Positions 16,534 to 25,375 are shown, counted from the stretch's first letter. The stretch is DNA of 64,000 bases from Bacteroidales bacterium (GCA_016285145.1 JAEEQE010000006.1:23310-87309); one strand, 5' to 3'. Notes: generated by a model not told the origin, from the letters alone. Numbers and translations are program-made.

Positions 16534-16977
16534 ATGAATGATCAAGACAACAATGTGAGCTTTTTCAGGTTTGAGGACTTGAGGATTTATGCCAAGGCAA
16601 CCGACTATATAACCTGGCTCTATCAGGAAACGGCTGGTTCTATCTTGGAAGTTGCCGACTGCAAGAATGTGCTGCGGGATTCTTTCCTGAAGTCAGCGCA
16701 GAGTATTGCCTTGAACATGGCGGAGGGCTCTTCCCGTAATAAGACCCAATTCCTGTATTACCTTAAAATGGCCAAGAGTTCCGTGCGCGAGTGCGTCGTC
16801 TTCACCGAAATCGCCTACAAGCTGGGCTTATTCTCGGAAGACGCAAAAGAATACTCCCGAAATCAATTGATGGAATTAACCAAAATGGTCGGATCGCTGA
16901 TTGCTTCCCTTCAGAGGAGTGCAAACAGTATAATTCGCGATGAAAAGGAGGACGACTTCGATGATTCAATTTTGTAA
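16534..16977 (+). CDS. Four-helix-bundle protein (S23 / 23S rRNA intervening-sequence protein family)
   Basis: 147 residues, all-helical. The family pattern is clear: FRFEDLRIYAKATDY at the N-terminus, the FLKSAQSIALNMAEGSSR core, then FLYYLKMAKSSVRECVVFTEIA and a final helix ending in SLIASLQRS. Related proteins were first seen encoded in rRNA intervening sequences but are widespread as free-standing chromosomal genes; diversity-generating retroelement accessory proteins share the fold. No rRNA or retroelement is nearby, so the role is unknown. Its 3' end overlaps the C10 peptidase gene and carries that gene's ribosome binding site. Confidence 0.88.
   Translation: MNDQDNNVSFFRFEDLRIYAKATDYITWLYQETAGSILEVADCKNVLRDSFLKSAQSIALNMAEGSSRNKTQFLYYLKMAKSSVRECVVFTEIAYKLGLFSEDAKEYSRNQLMELTKMVGSLIASLQRSANSIIRDEKEDDFDDSIL
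16943..16951 (+). promoter_or_regulatory. Shine-Dalgarno site setting the C10 peptidase start
   Basis: AAAAGGAGG inside the end of the preceding gene lies nine bases before the ATG at 16961. Strong Shine-Dalgarno sites are uncommon in Bacteroidota, so this supports 16961 over the upstream in-frame ATG at 16940. Confidence 0.65.
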
Positions 16978-19057
16978 AAGATGCTGGCTGCTGGCCGTTT
17001 GTCTCTTTTCAGCCTCTTTCGTGACAAACGCCGCCCCTGTCACTCCCGACTCTCTGATTGCTCTATCGAAAAAAGCCTTTCTCCAAAAACTTAACGGACA
17101 TACAGCCGACGCACGGGATGTGTCGGTCCGTTCTGCCTCATTCTATAAAAATGGGACGGATACCGTTATGCTCATCACGAATTTCAACAAAGGATTCCTG
17201 GTTTTGGCAACAGATGATGCCGTAAGCCCAGTGCTGGCCTACTCGCCGGACGAGCAGATGGTTTTGGAAGACATGCCTCCTGCCGCCCGGGATTGGCTGG
17301 ACCAATACGCTCAGGAAATCGCCCATGTCCGGAACAATTCGGAACGCTCCGCCCATCCGGATTGGAAAACCCTTAAAAACGGCAACCCCGGAAAAGGCGA
17401 CAGTGTCATCGTTTCACCGCTCCTGACAGCCAGCTGGAACCAAACGAAGTATTACAACAAATATTCCCCGGAAGATGACAGTGTGCCTGCGGCGTATGAC
17501 CATCGGACACCCAACGGATGCGTGGCTGTAGCTATGGCCATGATCATGTATTATTACCGTTATCCCGCTCACGGCACTGGCAGCCACACCAATCATACGG
17601 ATTACGGCGATTTTTATGTGAATTTCGGCCAACAGAACTACTGCTACGAGGCTATGGAAGACCAACTTAACGGTCCGAATGACGAGGTGGCCAAACTGAT
17701 TTTCCATTGTGCAACATCCGTGGATATGATGTATGGCACAAACGGGTCGGGAGCATATTCCCATAATGTGCCCGATGCCATGCATACCTATTTCGGATAC
17801 AGTCCAAACACATCCATCGTGGGACGCTACAACTACTCCAACTCCCAATGGAAACAAATGCTGAAAACCGAACTGAACAACGGCAGACCGGTTTACTACT
17901 CGGGACATGGCGATGAAGGAGGCCATGCCTTCGTCTGCGACGGATATAACAACAACAATCTCTTCCATTTCAATTTCGGCTGGGGCGGATCAGCTAACGG
18001 CTATTATGCATTGAATGCCTCTGAAAGTGCCTCAGCCGTTGGCGGTTTCCATCACAGTCAGCAGATGATTGTCAACTGCTATCCGGGCGATGCCGATTAT
18101 CCCTATTATTGCCTGGACAAGATTGTATCATGCTCTCAAGGCACCATGGAAGATGGTAGCGGACCATCACCCTATCAGAACAACACCCACTGTATGATGG
18201 CCATCACGGATGATTATGCGGAATACATCAATATCTCCCTGAAAATGCTGGATACGGAAGACGGGTACGACACACTCTCGTTCTGGGACGGACATCCGGC
18301 CAACGGACGCCTGCTCAAAACATTCTCCGGCCAGTTACCAACACAACGGGATTTTTCGTTTCATACAGACACATTGTATGTCACGTTCAACACGAATGAC
18401 TCAGTGACTGGACAAGGATGGCGTTTTACGTATGAAGTGCTGAGCACCACCTACTATTGCGGATATGAACTGCACAGAACACATCAGGACACCATTACGG
18501 ATGGCAGTGGCGCTTTGAACTACCAGCCCAACAGTTACTGTATCTGGAGAATCTGGCCCAACCACGCCCAATACATCATCCTATCCTTTTCCGAATTGGA
18601 TATCAACCCTAACGACAATCTGTATATTTATGATGTGAAATCTACGAGAAGCAAGCTGGTGGCCACCTATTCCGGGAATCAGATTCCGGAGCCGCTTACG
18701 GTAAACTCCAATAAGATCATGATAATCCTCGAAACCGACAACTATCTGGGCGGAAACGGGTTCACACTCTCCTGGATCACCGACAGTGTGGTTTCCTCCA
18801 TACAGGATCCTTCTGGAGATATTATCACCGTTTACCCTAATCCTGTCTCCGAGATATTACATGTTTCGCTTCCCAGCTGCTCACAGAAAGCCGAGATGAT
18901 ATTATATGACCTGTCAGGGAAACTCATCAAAAAAACAAAAACAGCGTCCAGCACAGATTGTATTATGGATGTTTCCTCCCTTCCATCAGGCATATATATA
19001 TTAAAGGTATGTGATGACAAGAATGTTTATCGGAGGAAGATTGTCGTGGAACGATAA
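16961..19057 (+). CDS. Secreted C10 family cysteine peptidase (streptopain-like) with CUB-like domains and T9SS sorting domain
   Basis: 698 residues from the start at 16961. Order: signal peptide (CWLLAVCLFSASFVTNA); Spi-type propeptide; peptidase C10 domain with catalytic Cys187 in PNGCVAVAMAMIMYYYRYP and His322 in GDEGGHAFVCDG, followed by the HFNFGWGG Trp loop; two CUB-like domains (each starting with C.....G....GSG..Y..N..C); a T9SS type A sorting domain (TVYPNPVSEILHV ... GIYILKVCDD ... RRKIVVER). C10 enzymes such as streptopain and interpain are secreted as zymogens and degrade host or environmental proteins. The gene overlaps the four-helix gene by 17 bases. Confidence 0.93.
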   Translation: MIQFCKRCWLLAVCLFSASFVTNAAPVTPDSLIALSKKAFLQKLNGHTADARDVSVRSASFYKNGTDTVMLITNFNKGFLVLATDDAVSPVLAYSPDEQMVLEDMPPAARDWLDQYAQEIAHVRNNSERSAHPDWKTLKNGNPGKGDSVIVSPLLTASWNQTKYYNKYSPEDDSVPAAYDHRTPNGCVAVAMAMIMYYYRYPAHGTGSHTNHTDYGDFYVNFGQQNYCYEAMEDQLNGPNDEVAKLIFHCATSVDMMYGTNGSGAYSHNVPDAMHTYFGYSPNTSIVGRYNYSNSQWKQMLKTELNNGRPVYYSGHGDEGGHAFVCDGYNNNNLFHFNFGWGGSANGYYALNASESASAVGGFHHSQQMIVNCYPGDADYPYYCLDKIVSCSQGTMEDGSGPSPYQNNTHCMMAITDDYAEYINISLKMLDTEDGYDTLSFWDGHPANGRLLKTFSGQLPTQRDFSFHTDTLYVTFNTNDSVTGQGWRFTYEVLSTTYYCGYELHRTHQDTITDGSGALNYQPNSYCIWRIWPNHAQYIILSFSELDINPNDNLYIYDVKSTRSKLVATYSGNQIPEPLTVNSNKIMIILETDNYLGGNGFTLSWITDSVVSSIQDPSGDIITVYPNPVSEILHVSLPSCSQKAEMILYDLSGKLIKKTKTASSTDCIMDVSSLPSGIYILKVCDDKNVYRRKIVVER

Positions 19058-19137
19058 TTTTTTTCAGGCATCTTAAACGTTGCAGTGCTTTTCTCGTCTT
19101 ACCTGTCGTTTTCACTAACTTTTAAAATCACACAATT

Positions 19138-20355
19138 ATGAAAAAGTCAGTTTTGTTAATCAGCCTTTTATGGATGGGTAGTCTGGCCGTTTCTTCGGTC
19201 ATGGCACAGCCAGCATCCAGAGCTACTGCCCCGAGCAGCAAGCCCGCAACCACTGTCAGCAGTCCGGTGGATCGTCAGGTCCGGAAAGGTGACGCGCAGA
19301 TGAGCAGAGCCAACAGCAGTTACCAAAAGGCACAGACGACATCGAGACCGACTTCTTCAAGTGCGGTGAGCAGACCGGCATCCACGCCTTCAAGCGCTTC
19401 GTCAAGGACTTCTGCACCGTCGTCAGTGTCCCGTCCGGCTTCTTCCTCAACGGTTGCGCCGGCCTCCCGGAACAGTTCCACGCCTGCGGTAGCACGTCCG
19501 GCTTCTTCAAGCAGCTCCTCCAGCGTGAGTTCGAGTGCCGCACGCACGAACACGTCATCAACCGTATCTCGTCCGGCATCCTCCGCAACGGCAAAGCCAG
19601 CCTCTTCCGCGACGGCCAGACCGGCCTCTTCCGAGGTGTCAAGACCGACGGCAACGGCAAGACCGGCCACTTCCACAACAAGTCGTCCGGCATCCTCTTC
19701 CGATGTTGTTAGTAGTAGAACGGTAGATTCTCGCGTGTCAACGCCGGCCACGGCTACAACGGCCTCCACTTCAGAAGCCAAGAGAGGATACACCGCCACG
19801 GGTCAGGCAACACCGCAACCGGCATCCTCACGTTACGAAGGCGGTCGTACTTCTGGTCAGGGAGGTGCAGCACCTGCATCGGATGCCAAGCCGATTCCCG
19901 GACACGCTCCGCACTATATTCCCTATGTACACCCGAACCACCACTCTTTCGGCCACCACATGCACGTTCCTCACGGTATCCGTCCCGTTTACTATCACGG
20001 TGTCCCCTACTACTTCTACAACAGCGTTTACTGCCGCTACATCAACGGATACTACATCATCTGCCGCCCGCCTGTAGGAGCAGTCATCGCCCACTCGATC
20101 TTCCACACCTGGAGCCCTGTGGTGGTAATCTACAAAAATGTGACCTATTACTACGATGATGGCACATTTTACACCCCGAGACAGAAAGATTACGTGGTTG
20201 TGAACCCTCCGATTGGTGCCCGCGTGGCTGAACTTCCCAGCAATTACGAGGAAATCGTTTTGGACGGACACGTCTATTACAAAGTGGATAATGTTTATTA
20301 TAAGGAAGTTATAGTGAGCGGGTATATCTGGTACGAAGTGATTTTCGTAAGTTAG
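19138..20355 (+). CDS. Secreted Ser/Ala/Pro-rich protein with DUF6515-like C-terminal domain
   Basis: 405 residues. Signal peptide MKKSVLLISLLWMGSLAVSS ending VMAQ. Residues ~25-245 are low-complexity, built from many short RPASS/ARPASS/TSRPASS units, so extended and disordered, possibly a glycosylated or wall-spanning stalk. Residues ~255-405 form a compact Tyr-, His- and Pro-rich domain (HPNHHSFGHHMHVPHG, then three YYxxxxxYY-type repeats: VPYYFYNSVYCRYINGYY, TYYYDDGTFY, HVYYKVDNVYYK) of the DUF6515 type found in secreted proteins. Function unknown; His clusters might bind metal. The repeat part leaves long open frames on the opposite strand, which are artefacts. No clear promoter box is seen in the 80 bases upstream. 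Confidence 0.82.
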   Translation: MKKSVLLISLLWMGSLAVSSVMAQPASRATAPSSKPATTVSSPVDRQVRKGDAQMSRANSSYQKAQTTSRPTSSSAVSRPASTPSSASSRTSAPSSVSRPASSSTVAPASRNSSTPAVARPASSSSSSSVSSSAARTNTSSTVSRPASSATAKPASSATARPASSEVSRPTATARPATSTTSRPASSSDVVSSRTVDSRVSTPATATTASTSEAKRGYTATGQATPQPASSRYEGGRTSGQGGAAPASDAKPIPGHAPHYIPYVHPNHHSFGHHMHVPHGIRPVYYHGVPYYFYNSVYCRYINGYYIICRPPVGAVIAHSIFHTWSPVVVIYKNVTYYYDDGTFYTPRQKDYVVVNPPIGARVAELPSNYEEIVLDGHVYYKVDNVYYKEVIVSGYIWYEVIFVS

Positions 20356-20368
20356 AAAAAAAATTTGC

Positions 20369-20415
20369 TTGAGCGCGCTTGGTATATGAAAAAAAGTATA
20401 TCTTTGCGCGCTCAA
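20369..20415. repeat. Perfect 10-bp inverted repeat flanking the tRNA-Gln promoter
   Basis: TTGAGCGCGC (20369-20378) and GCGCGCTCAA (20406-20415) flank the region holding the -7 box. It lies just after the DUF6515 gene, so it may be that gene's terminator hairpin, but no T-run follows; an operator or coincidence of G+C-rich start-site sequence is possible. Confidence 0.6.
20399..20406 (+). promoter_or_regulatory. -7 promoter box (TATCTTTG) of tRNA-Gln
   Basis: An exact box 14 bases before the mature tRNA 5' end, with TTGG at 20379 in the -33 region. Confidence 0.75.
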
Positions 20416-20420
20416 ACTTT

Positions 20421-20491
20421 TGCCCTGTGGTGTAATGGTAGCACAGCAGATTCTGGTTCTGTTTGTATGGGTTCGAGTCCTATCGGGGCAA
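20421..20491 (+). tRNA. tRNA-Gln (anticodon CTG)
   Basis: A full cloverleaf can be folded: acceptor TGCCCTG with CGGGGCA, short D arm (GTG...CAC), anticodon stem GCAGA/TCTGT with loop TTCTGGT, giving anticodon CTG at positions 34-36, and T arm ATGGG-TTCGAGT-CCTAT. The discriminator is A; CCA is not obviously encoded. It reads CAG codons. It has its own promoter and is followed by an intrinsic terminator, so it is a single-gene unit. Confidence 0.95.
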
Positions 20492-20497
20492 CAAGAA

Positions 20498-20526
20498 AAA
20501 TCACGCTTCCAGCGTGATTTTTTTTA
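20498..20526 (+). terminator. Intrinsic terminator of tRNA-Gln
   Basis: AAATCACGCT pairs perfectly with AGCGTGATTT around a three-base loop, followed by a T-run. Confidence 0.85.
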
Positions 20527-20545
20527 TTCCCATTGTGAAAAATAG

Positions 20546-20553
20546 TATCTTTG
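20546..20553 (+). promoter_or_regulatory. -7 promoter box (TATCTTTG) of udk
   Basis: An exact box 26 bases before the ATG at 20580. Confidence 0.75.
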
Positions 20554-20579
20554 CGTTCGCATTTTAAAACACAAACACT

Positions 20580-21194
20580 ATGCTCGTAATTGGAATCGCC
20601 GGCGGATCCGGCTCCGGCAAAACATCGGTGGTGAAGAAAATCATCCAAAGCCTGCCCAAAGAGCAGGTCAGCGTACTTTCCCAAGACGCATATTACAAAG
20701 ATAATGGTAATCTGCCCCAGGAGGAGAAAGAGAAAATCAACTTCGACCACCCGTCGGCCATTGAATGGACGCTCTTGGTGGACCATATCGCCAAGCTGAA
20801 AGCCGGCATCCCCGTGGAAATGCCCACATACTCGTACGTCACCTGCGCCCGAGGCAAGGACACCATTCCCGTCAATCCCTGCGACGTACTGATTGTGGAA
20901 GGCATCCTGATTTTCACAGACAAGGCCCTTCGGGATGTCCTTGACCTCAAAGTGTTCGTGGACACGGATGCGGATGAACGATTGATACGAATTATCCAGC
21001 GTGACGTGAATGAACGCGGACGCGGATTAGACAAATCCATCATCCATTATCAGCATTTTGTAAAGCCTATGCACGAACTCTTCATCGAGCCATCCAAACG
21101 CTCAGCGGACATCATTATCCCCGTGGGAGCCCAAAATGAGAAAGGAATCGATATTCTGACCTCCAAAATAAAACAGACATTAGGAATTATCTAA
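20580..21194 (+). CDS. udk: Uridine kinase
   Basis: 204 residues, normal length. It phosphorylates uridine and cytidine to UMP and CMP in pyrimidine salvage. Walker A GGSGSGKT (8-15), the QDAYYKD motif, NFDHPSAIEW substrate segment, YSYVTCARG, VEGILIF (Walker B-like), the RIIQRDVNERGR lid with its arginines, and a final FIEPSKRSADIIIP strand are all in place. It is a single gene between its own promoter and a terminator hairpin that includes the stop codon. Confidence 0.95.
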   Translation: MLVIGIAGGSGSGKTSVVKKIIQSLPKEQVSVLSQDAYYKDNGNLPQEEKEKINFDHPSAIEWTLLVDHIAKLKAGIPVEMPTYSYVTCARGKDTIPVNPCDVLIVEGILIFTDKALRDVLDLKVFVDTDADERLIRIIQRDVNERGRGLDKSIIHYQHFVKPMHELFIEPSKRSADIIIPVGAQNEKGIDILTSKIKQTLGII

Positions 21195-21208
21195 TGTCTG
21201 TTTCTTTT
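21171..21208. terminator. Terminator hairpin enclosing the udk stop codon
   Basis: AAACAGACATTA (21171-21182) pairs perfectly with TAATGTCTGTTT (21192-21203); the TAA stop of udk is the first three bases of the descending arm. T-rich sequence follows on the plus strand, and A-rich sequence precedes, so it could serve the convergent gene at 21209 as well. Confidence 0.75.
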
Positions 21209-22471
21209 CTATGTTTTTTGCTGCTGTTTTTTTGCAGCAGGGAACAACACATTGTTTAATATAAGCCGGTAGCCCGCCGAATTGGGAAACAGATCCAGAT
21301 TGGTGGGCGGATCGTTCACCAAATGTTGGTAGTCCTCGGGATCATGGCCCGAATAGAACGTCCAAGTACCTTTCCCATACTCGCCATGTATATAACGAGC
21401 TTCATTGAACAACTGTGTCTCTCCCATAATGGTAACAGTGGGTTTGATAAGTTCTTTTCTGAAAGCTGTAGTCTGCCCCATGAAACCGGGAATGACCGTC
21501 AGATGGTTCTGGCAGAGCATAGTGGGCACAGGATCCCACTTGGCGGAAAACTCAAACAAAGTGAAATAATCGCTGGATTTATTGGTCATGTGCAGCGTAG
21601 GGCTAACATCAATGTCAGAAACCTCATACACGTAAGGGTTTGTCTCAATCTTGAAGTTCGTGAAGGCGAAACAATTGTCATAGTTTAACTTGCTCTGCGC
21701 CTGCGGGTCCATGGGGTCTCCATCGAACATGACATCACAAATGTCCACACCTTCGGCGGCCAGGGCGATATCGTAGCTGTCAGGACCGGAGCACATGGCA
21801 AAGAGGTAACCTCCACCCGCCACGAAATCCCGTATGCCCTTGGCTACAGCCAGTTTCATTTGTGAGACCTTGGCGAAACCCAGCTGCGCAGCTCGCTCCT
21901 CATTCTCCTTCACATCATCCTGATACCATTTGGCATTCCGGTAGCTGGCCCAGAATTTCCCATATTGTCCTGTAAAATCCTCATGATGCAAATGCAGCCA
22001 ATCGTATTTTGGCAATTCCCCTTTGATAACCTCTTCATCATATATTACTGTATAGGGGATTTCCGCGTAGGTCAGGACCAATGTGACGGCATCGTCCCAA
22101 GGGAGCTTGTTTTTCGGGGAATAAACAGCGATTTTGGGCTCTTTGGTCAAACGGATCTCGTTCATATTGTTTTCCACTGCCGCAATTTCGCTCAATATTT
22201 GCTGGGCCTGGATATCGGCGATAATCTGGTAAGAAACACCTCGAATGGAGCACTCGTTTTCAATATCCGAGTTGTATTGGCACATGAAACTGCCCCCCCG
22301 ATAGTTGAGCAGCCAACTCATGTCCACCTGATGAGAAACGGCATAGTATGCTATCCCGTATGCTTTTAGATGGTTGGTCTGGCCCATGTCCATCGGAATG
22401 AGGATGTGGGTGCAAAATGCGGACGTTGCGCATATTATGATGAAAAAGAGACTGAATACAAGCCGCTTCAT
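21209..22471 (-). CDS. Conserved exported Bacteroidota protein, commonly labelled 'asparagine synthetase B' without support
   Basis: 420 residues with a signal peptide (MKRLVFSLFFIIICATSAFC). The mature part starts THILIPMDMGQTNHLKAYG and includes KIAVYSPKNKLPWDDAVTLVLTYAEIPY, HLHHEDFTGQYGKFW, a glycine-rich FVAGGGYLFAMCSGPDSYDIALAA segment and YGKGTWTFYSGHDPEDY near the end. These suggest a flavodoxin/class I glutamine-amidotransferase-like fold (compare ThuA-type proteins). As I recall, databases call such proteins asparagine synthetase B, but there is no N-terminal catalytic Cys, no Ntn-amidotransferase domain and no PP-loop, and the protein is exported. Real function unknown. It has its own divergent promoter (22492). 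Confidence 0.8.
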   Translation of the reverse strand: MKRLVFSLFFIIICATSAFCTHILIPMDMGQTNHLKAYGIAYYAVSHQVDMSWLLNYRGGSFMCQYNSDIENECSIRGVSYQIIADIQAQQILSEIAAVENNMNEIRLTKEPKIAVYSPKNKLPWDDAVTLVLTYAEIPYTVIYDEEVIKGELPKYDWLHLHHEDFTGQYGKFWASYRNAKWYQDDVKENEERAAQLGFAKVSQMKLAVAKGIRDFVAGGGYLFAMCSGPDSYDIALAAEGVDICDVMFDGDPMDPQAQSKLNYDNCFAFTNFKIETNPYVYEVSDIDVSPTLHMTNKSSDYFTLFEFSAKWDPVPTMLCQNHLTVIPGFMGQTTAFRKELIKPTVTIMGETQLFNEARYIHGEYGKGTWTFYSGHDPEDYQHLVNDPPTNLDLFPNSAGYRLILNNVLFPAAKKQQQKT

Positions 22472-22491
22472 GATAATGGTTTTTGAGGGTG

Positions 22492-22499
22492 CAAAGGTA
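22492..22499 (-). promoter_or_regulatory. -7 promoter box (TACCTTTG) for the gene at 21209-22471
   Basis: An exact TAnnTTTG on the minus strand 20 bases before the ATG at 22471, divergent from the box at 22532. Confidence 0.7.
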
Positions 22500-22531
22500 C
22501 GAAAAAACTAACGTAAAAAACAAATATTTTG

Positions 22532-22539
22532 TATATTTG
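22532..22539 (+). promoter_or_regulatory. -7 promoter box (TATATTTG) for the SDR-LD-carboxypeptidase-acyltransferase operon
   Basis: An exact box 80 bases before the ATG at 22620, giving a leader of about 75 bases. Confidence 0.65.
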
Positions 22540-22619
22540 CGCTCGGTTTCAGGGCATGTGTTTGGCATGACCGATGGAACTGGAATCTACAATGTCTAAT
22601 TATCTACATATCAAAACAG

Positions 22620-23474
22620 ATGAGTAAAGGAACAGCATTAGTGACGGGTGCCGACGGCGGCATGGGTACGATACACACCCGCACGCTGGCGAAGGCAGGC
22701 TATGATGTCATCATGGCCTGCTACGACAAGGAAGTGGCCCGTCCCACGTATGAGCAAATACGCCAAGAGACTGGCGCGAACCTTTTTTTGAAACAGGTGG
22801 ACCTCGGCAACCTTCAGGATATCATCCGTTTCGCCAATGAGGTGAAAGAAGAGTTCTCCTCGTTGCAGATTTTGCTGAACAACGCCGGTGTATTATGCCA
22901 TCGGGCCCGCAACAGCGCGAACGACATTGAATACACCACAGCGGTCAACTACTTGGGACACTACACGTTAACAAATGCATTACTGCCCATTATGGGACGT
23001 GGCACGCGTGTGGTCAGTATGGTGTCCATAGCTTATATACTGGGTAAGATCCGTTCGGACTACTTCGAGCCCACGAATGAGAGCAAATTCAACCGTTTCA
23101 CCACGTATGGCAACTCCAAACGAGCGCTCTATTACTTCACGCTGGATGCTGCCGAGGCTTGGAAAGACCGCGGCATCTGCATCAACGTCGCCGACCCAGA
23201 CATTGTGAGCACGGGTATCATCCGGCAGGGCAACATCGTGGTCGATAAACTGTGCGATTGGTTTTTCCGTCCATGCATCAACACGCCCGAGGAGGGCGCG
23301 GCCACCATGCTGGCAGCTGCGTTGAATCCGGAATTCGAGGGAGTGACGGGAGCCTATTTCAAGAAATGCAAGGTTAAAAAGCCTAAAAAGAAATTTTACA
23401 ACAACATACAGGAAAGAACCCTGTTGCGGGAAATGACTCAGGAAGTCTTGCGGAAAAACGGCATAGAATTATGA
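22620..23474 (+). CDS. Short-chain dehydrogenase/reductase family oxidoreductase
   Basis: 284 residues. Classical SDR signatures: the N-terminal nucleotide-binding TGADGGMG (9-16), NNAG (87-90), a Ser in VVSMVS (133-136) and the catalytic Tyr163-x-x-x-Lys167 in YGNSK. The closest look is to retinol-dehydrogenase/light-dependent protochlorophyllide reductase-like SDRs, which act on lipophilic alcohols or ketones with NAD(P)H. The C-terminal tail is Lys-rich ([12 protein letters not shown]). It overlaps the next gene by four bases (ATGA), so it is translationally coupled to the LD-carboxypeptidase. Substrate unknown. Confidence 0.88.
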   Translation: MSKGTALVTGADGGMGTIHTRTLAKAGYDVIMACYDKEVARPTYEQIRQETGANLFLKQVDLGNLQDIIRFANEVKEEFSSLQILLNNAGVLCHRARNSANDIEYTTAVNYLGHYTLTNALLPIMGRGTRVVSMVSIAYILGKIRSDYFEPTNESKFNRFTTYGNSKRALYYFTLDAAEAWKDRGICINVADPDIVSTGIIRQGNIVVDKLCDWFFRPCINTPEEGAATMLAAALNPEFEGVTGAYFKKCKVKKPKKKFYNNIQERTLLREMTQEVLRKNGIEL

Positions 23475-24373
23475 TTGTTCCCGATTATCTGCGGCAAGGC
23501 GACACAGTGGCCATTGCGGCTCCGGCACGTAAAATCTCCCCGGCGGAGATTGCGCCCGCCGTGCATCTTTTGGAGCAGAATGGCTTTAACGTTTTTTATG
23601 ATGACCGCCTCTTCGACGAATGTCATCAGTTTGCCGGCGACGAGGCTGTGCGCGCAGGCTACATACAGGATCTGCTTGACAATCCCGACATCAAGGCCGT
23701 GTGGTGCGCCCGCGGCGGCTACGGCTCCGCCCGCATCATCGACCGCCTCGACTTCACCGCATTCTGCGCCAAACCCAAATGGATTTGCGGATACAGCGAC
23801 GTGACAGTCTTCCATTCCCACATCCAGCAGAACTACAACATCGCCACGCTCCACGCCACCATGCCTATCAACGTGCATGAAGAGAATCTGGACAATGCCG
23901 CCAACCGTTCTCTGATGGCCGCCCTACGCGGCGAGCATCTGCGCTACGAACTGCCCAAGCACCCGTTGAGCCGTCCCGGCAATTTTGAGGGCATCGTCAC
24001 AGGTGGCAACTTGTCGATGCTTTACTCTCTGCTTGCTTCCCCTTCGGATGTAAACACGGATGGCAAGATTCTTTTTATCGAGGATTTGGACGAATACCTG
24101 TACCATATCGACCGCATGATGACCAGTTTGGAGCGTGCCGGCAAGCTGCGCCGACTGGCCGGATTGCTGGTGGGCCATTTGAGCGATATGCACGACAACA
24201 CCATCCCGTACGGCAAAAATGCCGAGGAGATTGTGGCAGAACATGCCCGTCATTATGATTTCCCCGTGGTATTCGGCTTTCCGGCGGGGCATGAAGCCGA
24301 CAACCGCGCCATCCGCATGGGCTGTCCGTTGAAATGCATCTTTGATGGCCAAATACGAATAACAGAAAATTAA
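23471..24373 (+). CDS. S66 family LD-carboxypeptidase (LdcA-like)
   Basis: 300 residues, the normal length. S66 peptidases remove the terminal D-Ala from tetrapeptides during cytoplasmic recycling of murein. The nucleophile Ser109 is in WICGYSDVT, the oxyanion region in WCARGGYG, the catalytic Glu in [14 protein letters not shown] and the catalytic His274 in [12 protein letters not shown]. There is no signal peptide, consistent with a cytoplasmic recycling role. It sits between an SDR (4-base overlap) and an acyltransferase (6-base gap) in one operon. Confidence 0.92.
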   Translation: MIVPDYLRQGDTVAIAAPARKISPAEIAPAVHLLEQNGFNVFYDDRLFDECHQFAGDEAVRAGYIQDLLDNPDIKAVWCARGGYGSARIIDRLDFTAFCAKPKWICGYSDVTVFHSHIQQNYNIATLHATMPINVHEENLDNAANRSLMAALRGEHLRYELPKHPLSRPGNFEGIVTGGNLSMLYSLLASPSDVNTDGKILFIEDLDEYLYHIDRMMTSLERAGKLRRLAGLLVGHLSDMHDNTIPYGKNAEEIVAEHARHYDFPVVFGFPAGHEADNRAIRMGCPLKCIFDGQIRITEN

Positions 24374-24379
24374 ACATCC

Positions 24380-24982
24380 ATGTCAGTACATACCTTTTTG
24401 TTGAAATTCCATCGTTTCCGCGTGTCGGGTCTCACCCCGGAGGAGATCCACAGCAATCCTGATCTGAAAAAATGCGTGGTAATCATGGCTCCGCACACCG
24501 CCGTTGCCGATTTCTTCATCGGATTGAGGGTGATTCGTCATCTGCGGCTGAAGATGGCGATGGCCATGAAAAAGGAGTTCTTCATATTCCCGTTGAAACC
24601 TCTTCTCCTCAAGATCGGTTGTGTGCCGGTGGATCGCCAACATGCGTTGCATTTCGCGGATTTTGCAGTGGATTTGATAAACAGCAGGGAGGAGATTGCG
24701 TTCATCATCTGTCCCGAGGGAACCCGCCAGTTGGTGACCAAATGGAAGCGCGGCTTCTATCAGATTGCCGTCAAGGCAGGTGTGCCGATATGTATCAGTC
24801 ACATCGATTTCCGGAGTCGTACGGCGGGCATCGGGAAGATTTTCTATCCGACAGGAGATTATGAGAAAGACCTGGCTGAAATAGAGCAGTACTATTATGG
24901 GATGCGCGGAAAGCACAAAGGTTGGTTCAACTTGGAGAACAAGGAACCGTACGCTCATCCGGAGTGGCTGAAGCGAGATTAG
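24380..24982 (+). CDS. 1-acyl-sn-glycerol-3-phosphate acyltransferase-like protein
   Basis: 200 residues. PlsC-type acyltransferase core: His39 and Asp44 in APHTAVADFF (the HX4D catalytic motif), IGCVPVDRQ as the second block, ICPEGTR (EGTR at 113-116) for glycerol phosphate binding and the GVPICISHIDF block. It lacks the long N-terminal membrane helices of E. coli PlsC, so it may be a peripheral or specialised acyltransferase. It is the last gene of the SDR/LD-carboxypeptidase operon. Confidence 0.87.
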   Translation: MSVHTFLLKFHRFRVSGLTPEEIHSNPDLKKCVVIMAPHTAVADFFIGLRVIRHLRLKMAMAMKKEFFIFPLKPLLLKIGCVPVDRQHALHFADFAVDLINSREEIAFIICPEGTRQLVTKWKRGFYQIAVKAGVPICISHIDFRSRTAGIGKIFYPTGDYEKDLAEIEQYYYGMRGKHKGWFNLENKEPYAHPEWLKRD

Positions 24983-25375
24983 ATTTTAACGATTTGCGGT
25001 TTACGGTTTACGATTGGTTTTTGGGAGTTGGGGGCTTTAGTTAAGAAGCTAAGAAACTAAGGAGTTAAGGTAGTTGGGAGTTGGGGATTGGGATTTACGG
25101 TTTTCGGTTCCCAGTTCTCAAATCTCTGTTCTATGTTCTCTATTTTTGTTCCCGTCCTAACGCCTGACGGCGTTGTGGTGGGACGGGCGCGTTCTCTGGC
25201 TACAGATATGGATCCCCTGACGGGGATGTTTTGTGAACGGCACCTCAAAAGTAGGAAAAAACTAACTGAGACGTGGGAGATTCCGCCGCTCCTGTCGTCG
25301 CCGGCAGAATAGCGTTGAGCGGAATCCCCAAACATTCAGGAAACCGCGAATCGAAAATCGCAAACCGTAAATCGC
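24983..25375. repeat. Intergenic region with heptamer repeats and TGAC-loop hairpins
   Basis: No gene is seen in these 393 bases. 24993-25110 has 7-bp-periodic words (cggttta repeated; agttggg, agttggg, gattggg). Two hairpins share the same TGAC loop: AACGCC-TGAC-GGCGTT (25159-25174, itself enclosed by CCCGTCC/GGACGGG) and ATCCCC-TGAC-GGGGAT (25212-25227). GATTCCGC/GCGGAATC pair across 25279-25326. A second heptamer run (gcgaatc, gaaaatc, gcaaacc, gtaaatc) at 25346-25373 abuts the stop codon of the next gene. Confidence 0.8.

Noticed and set aside
16534-16977. rRNA intervening sequence, suggested by the S23-type protein
   Set aside because: No 23S rRNA sequence is present in the window; the protein family also occurs as stand-alone genes.
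19256-19799. Antisense frames over the Ser/Ala/Pro-rich gene
   Set aside because: Simple by-product of the repetitive coding sequence; the plus-strand gene has a signal peptide and a structured C-terminal domain.
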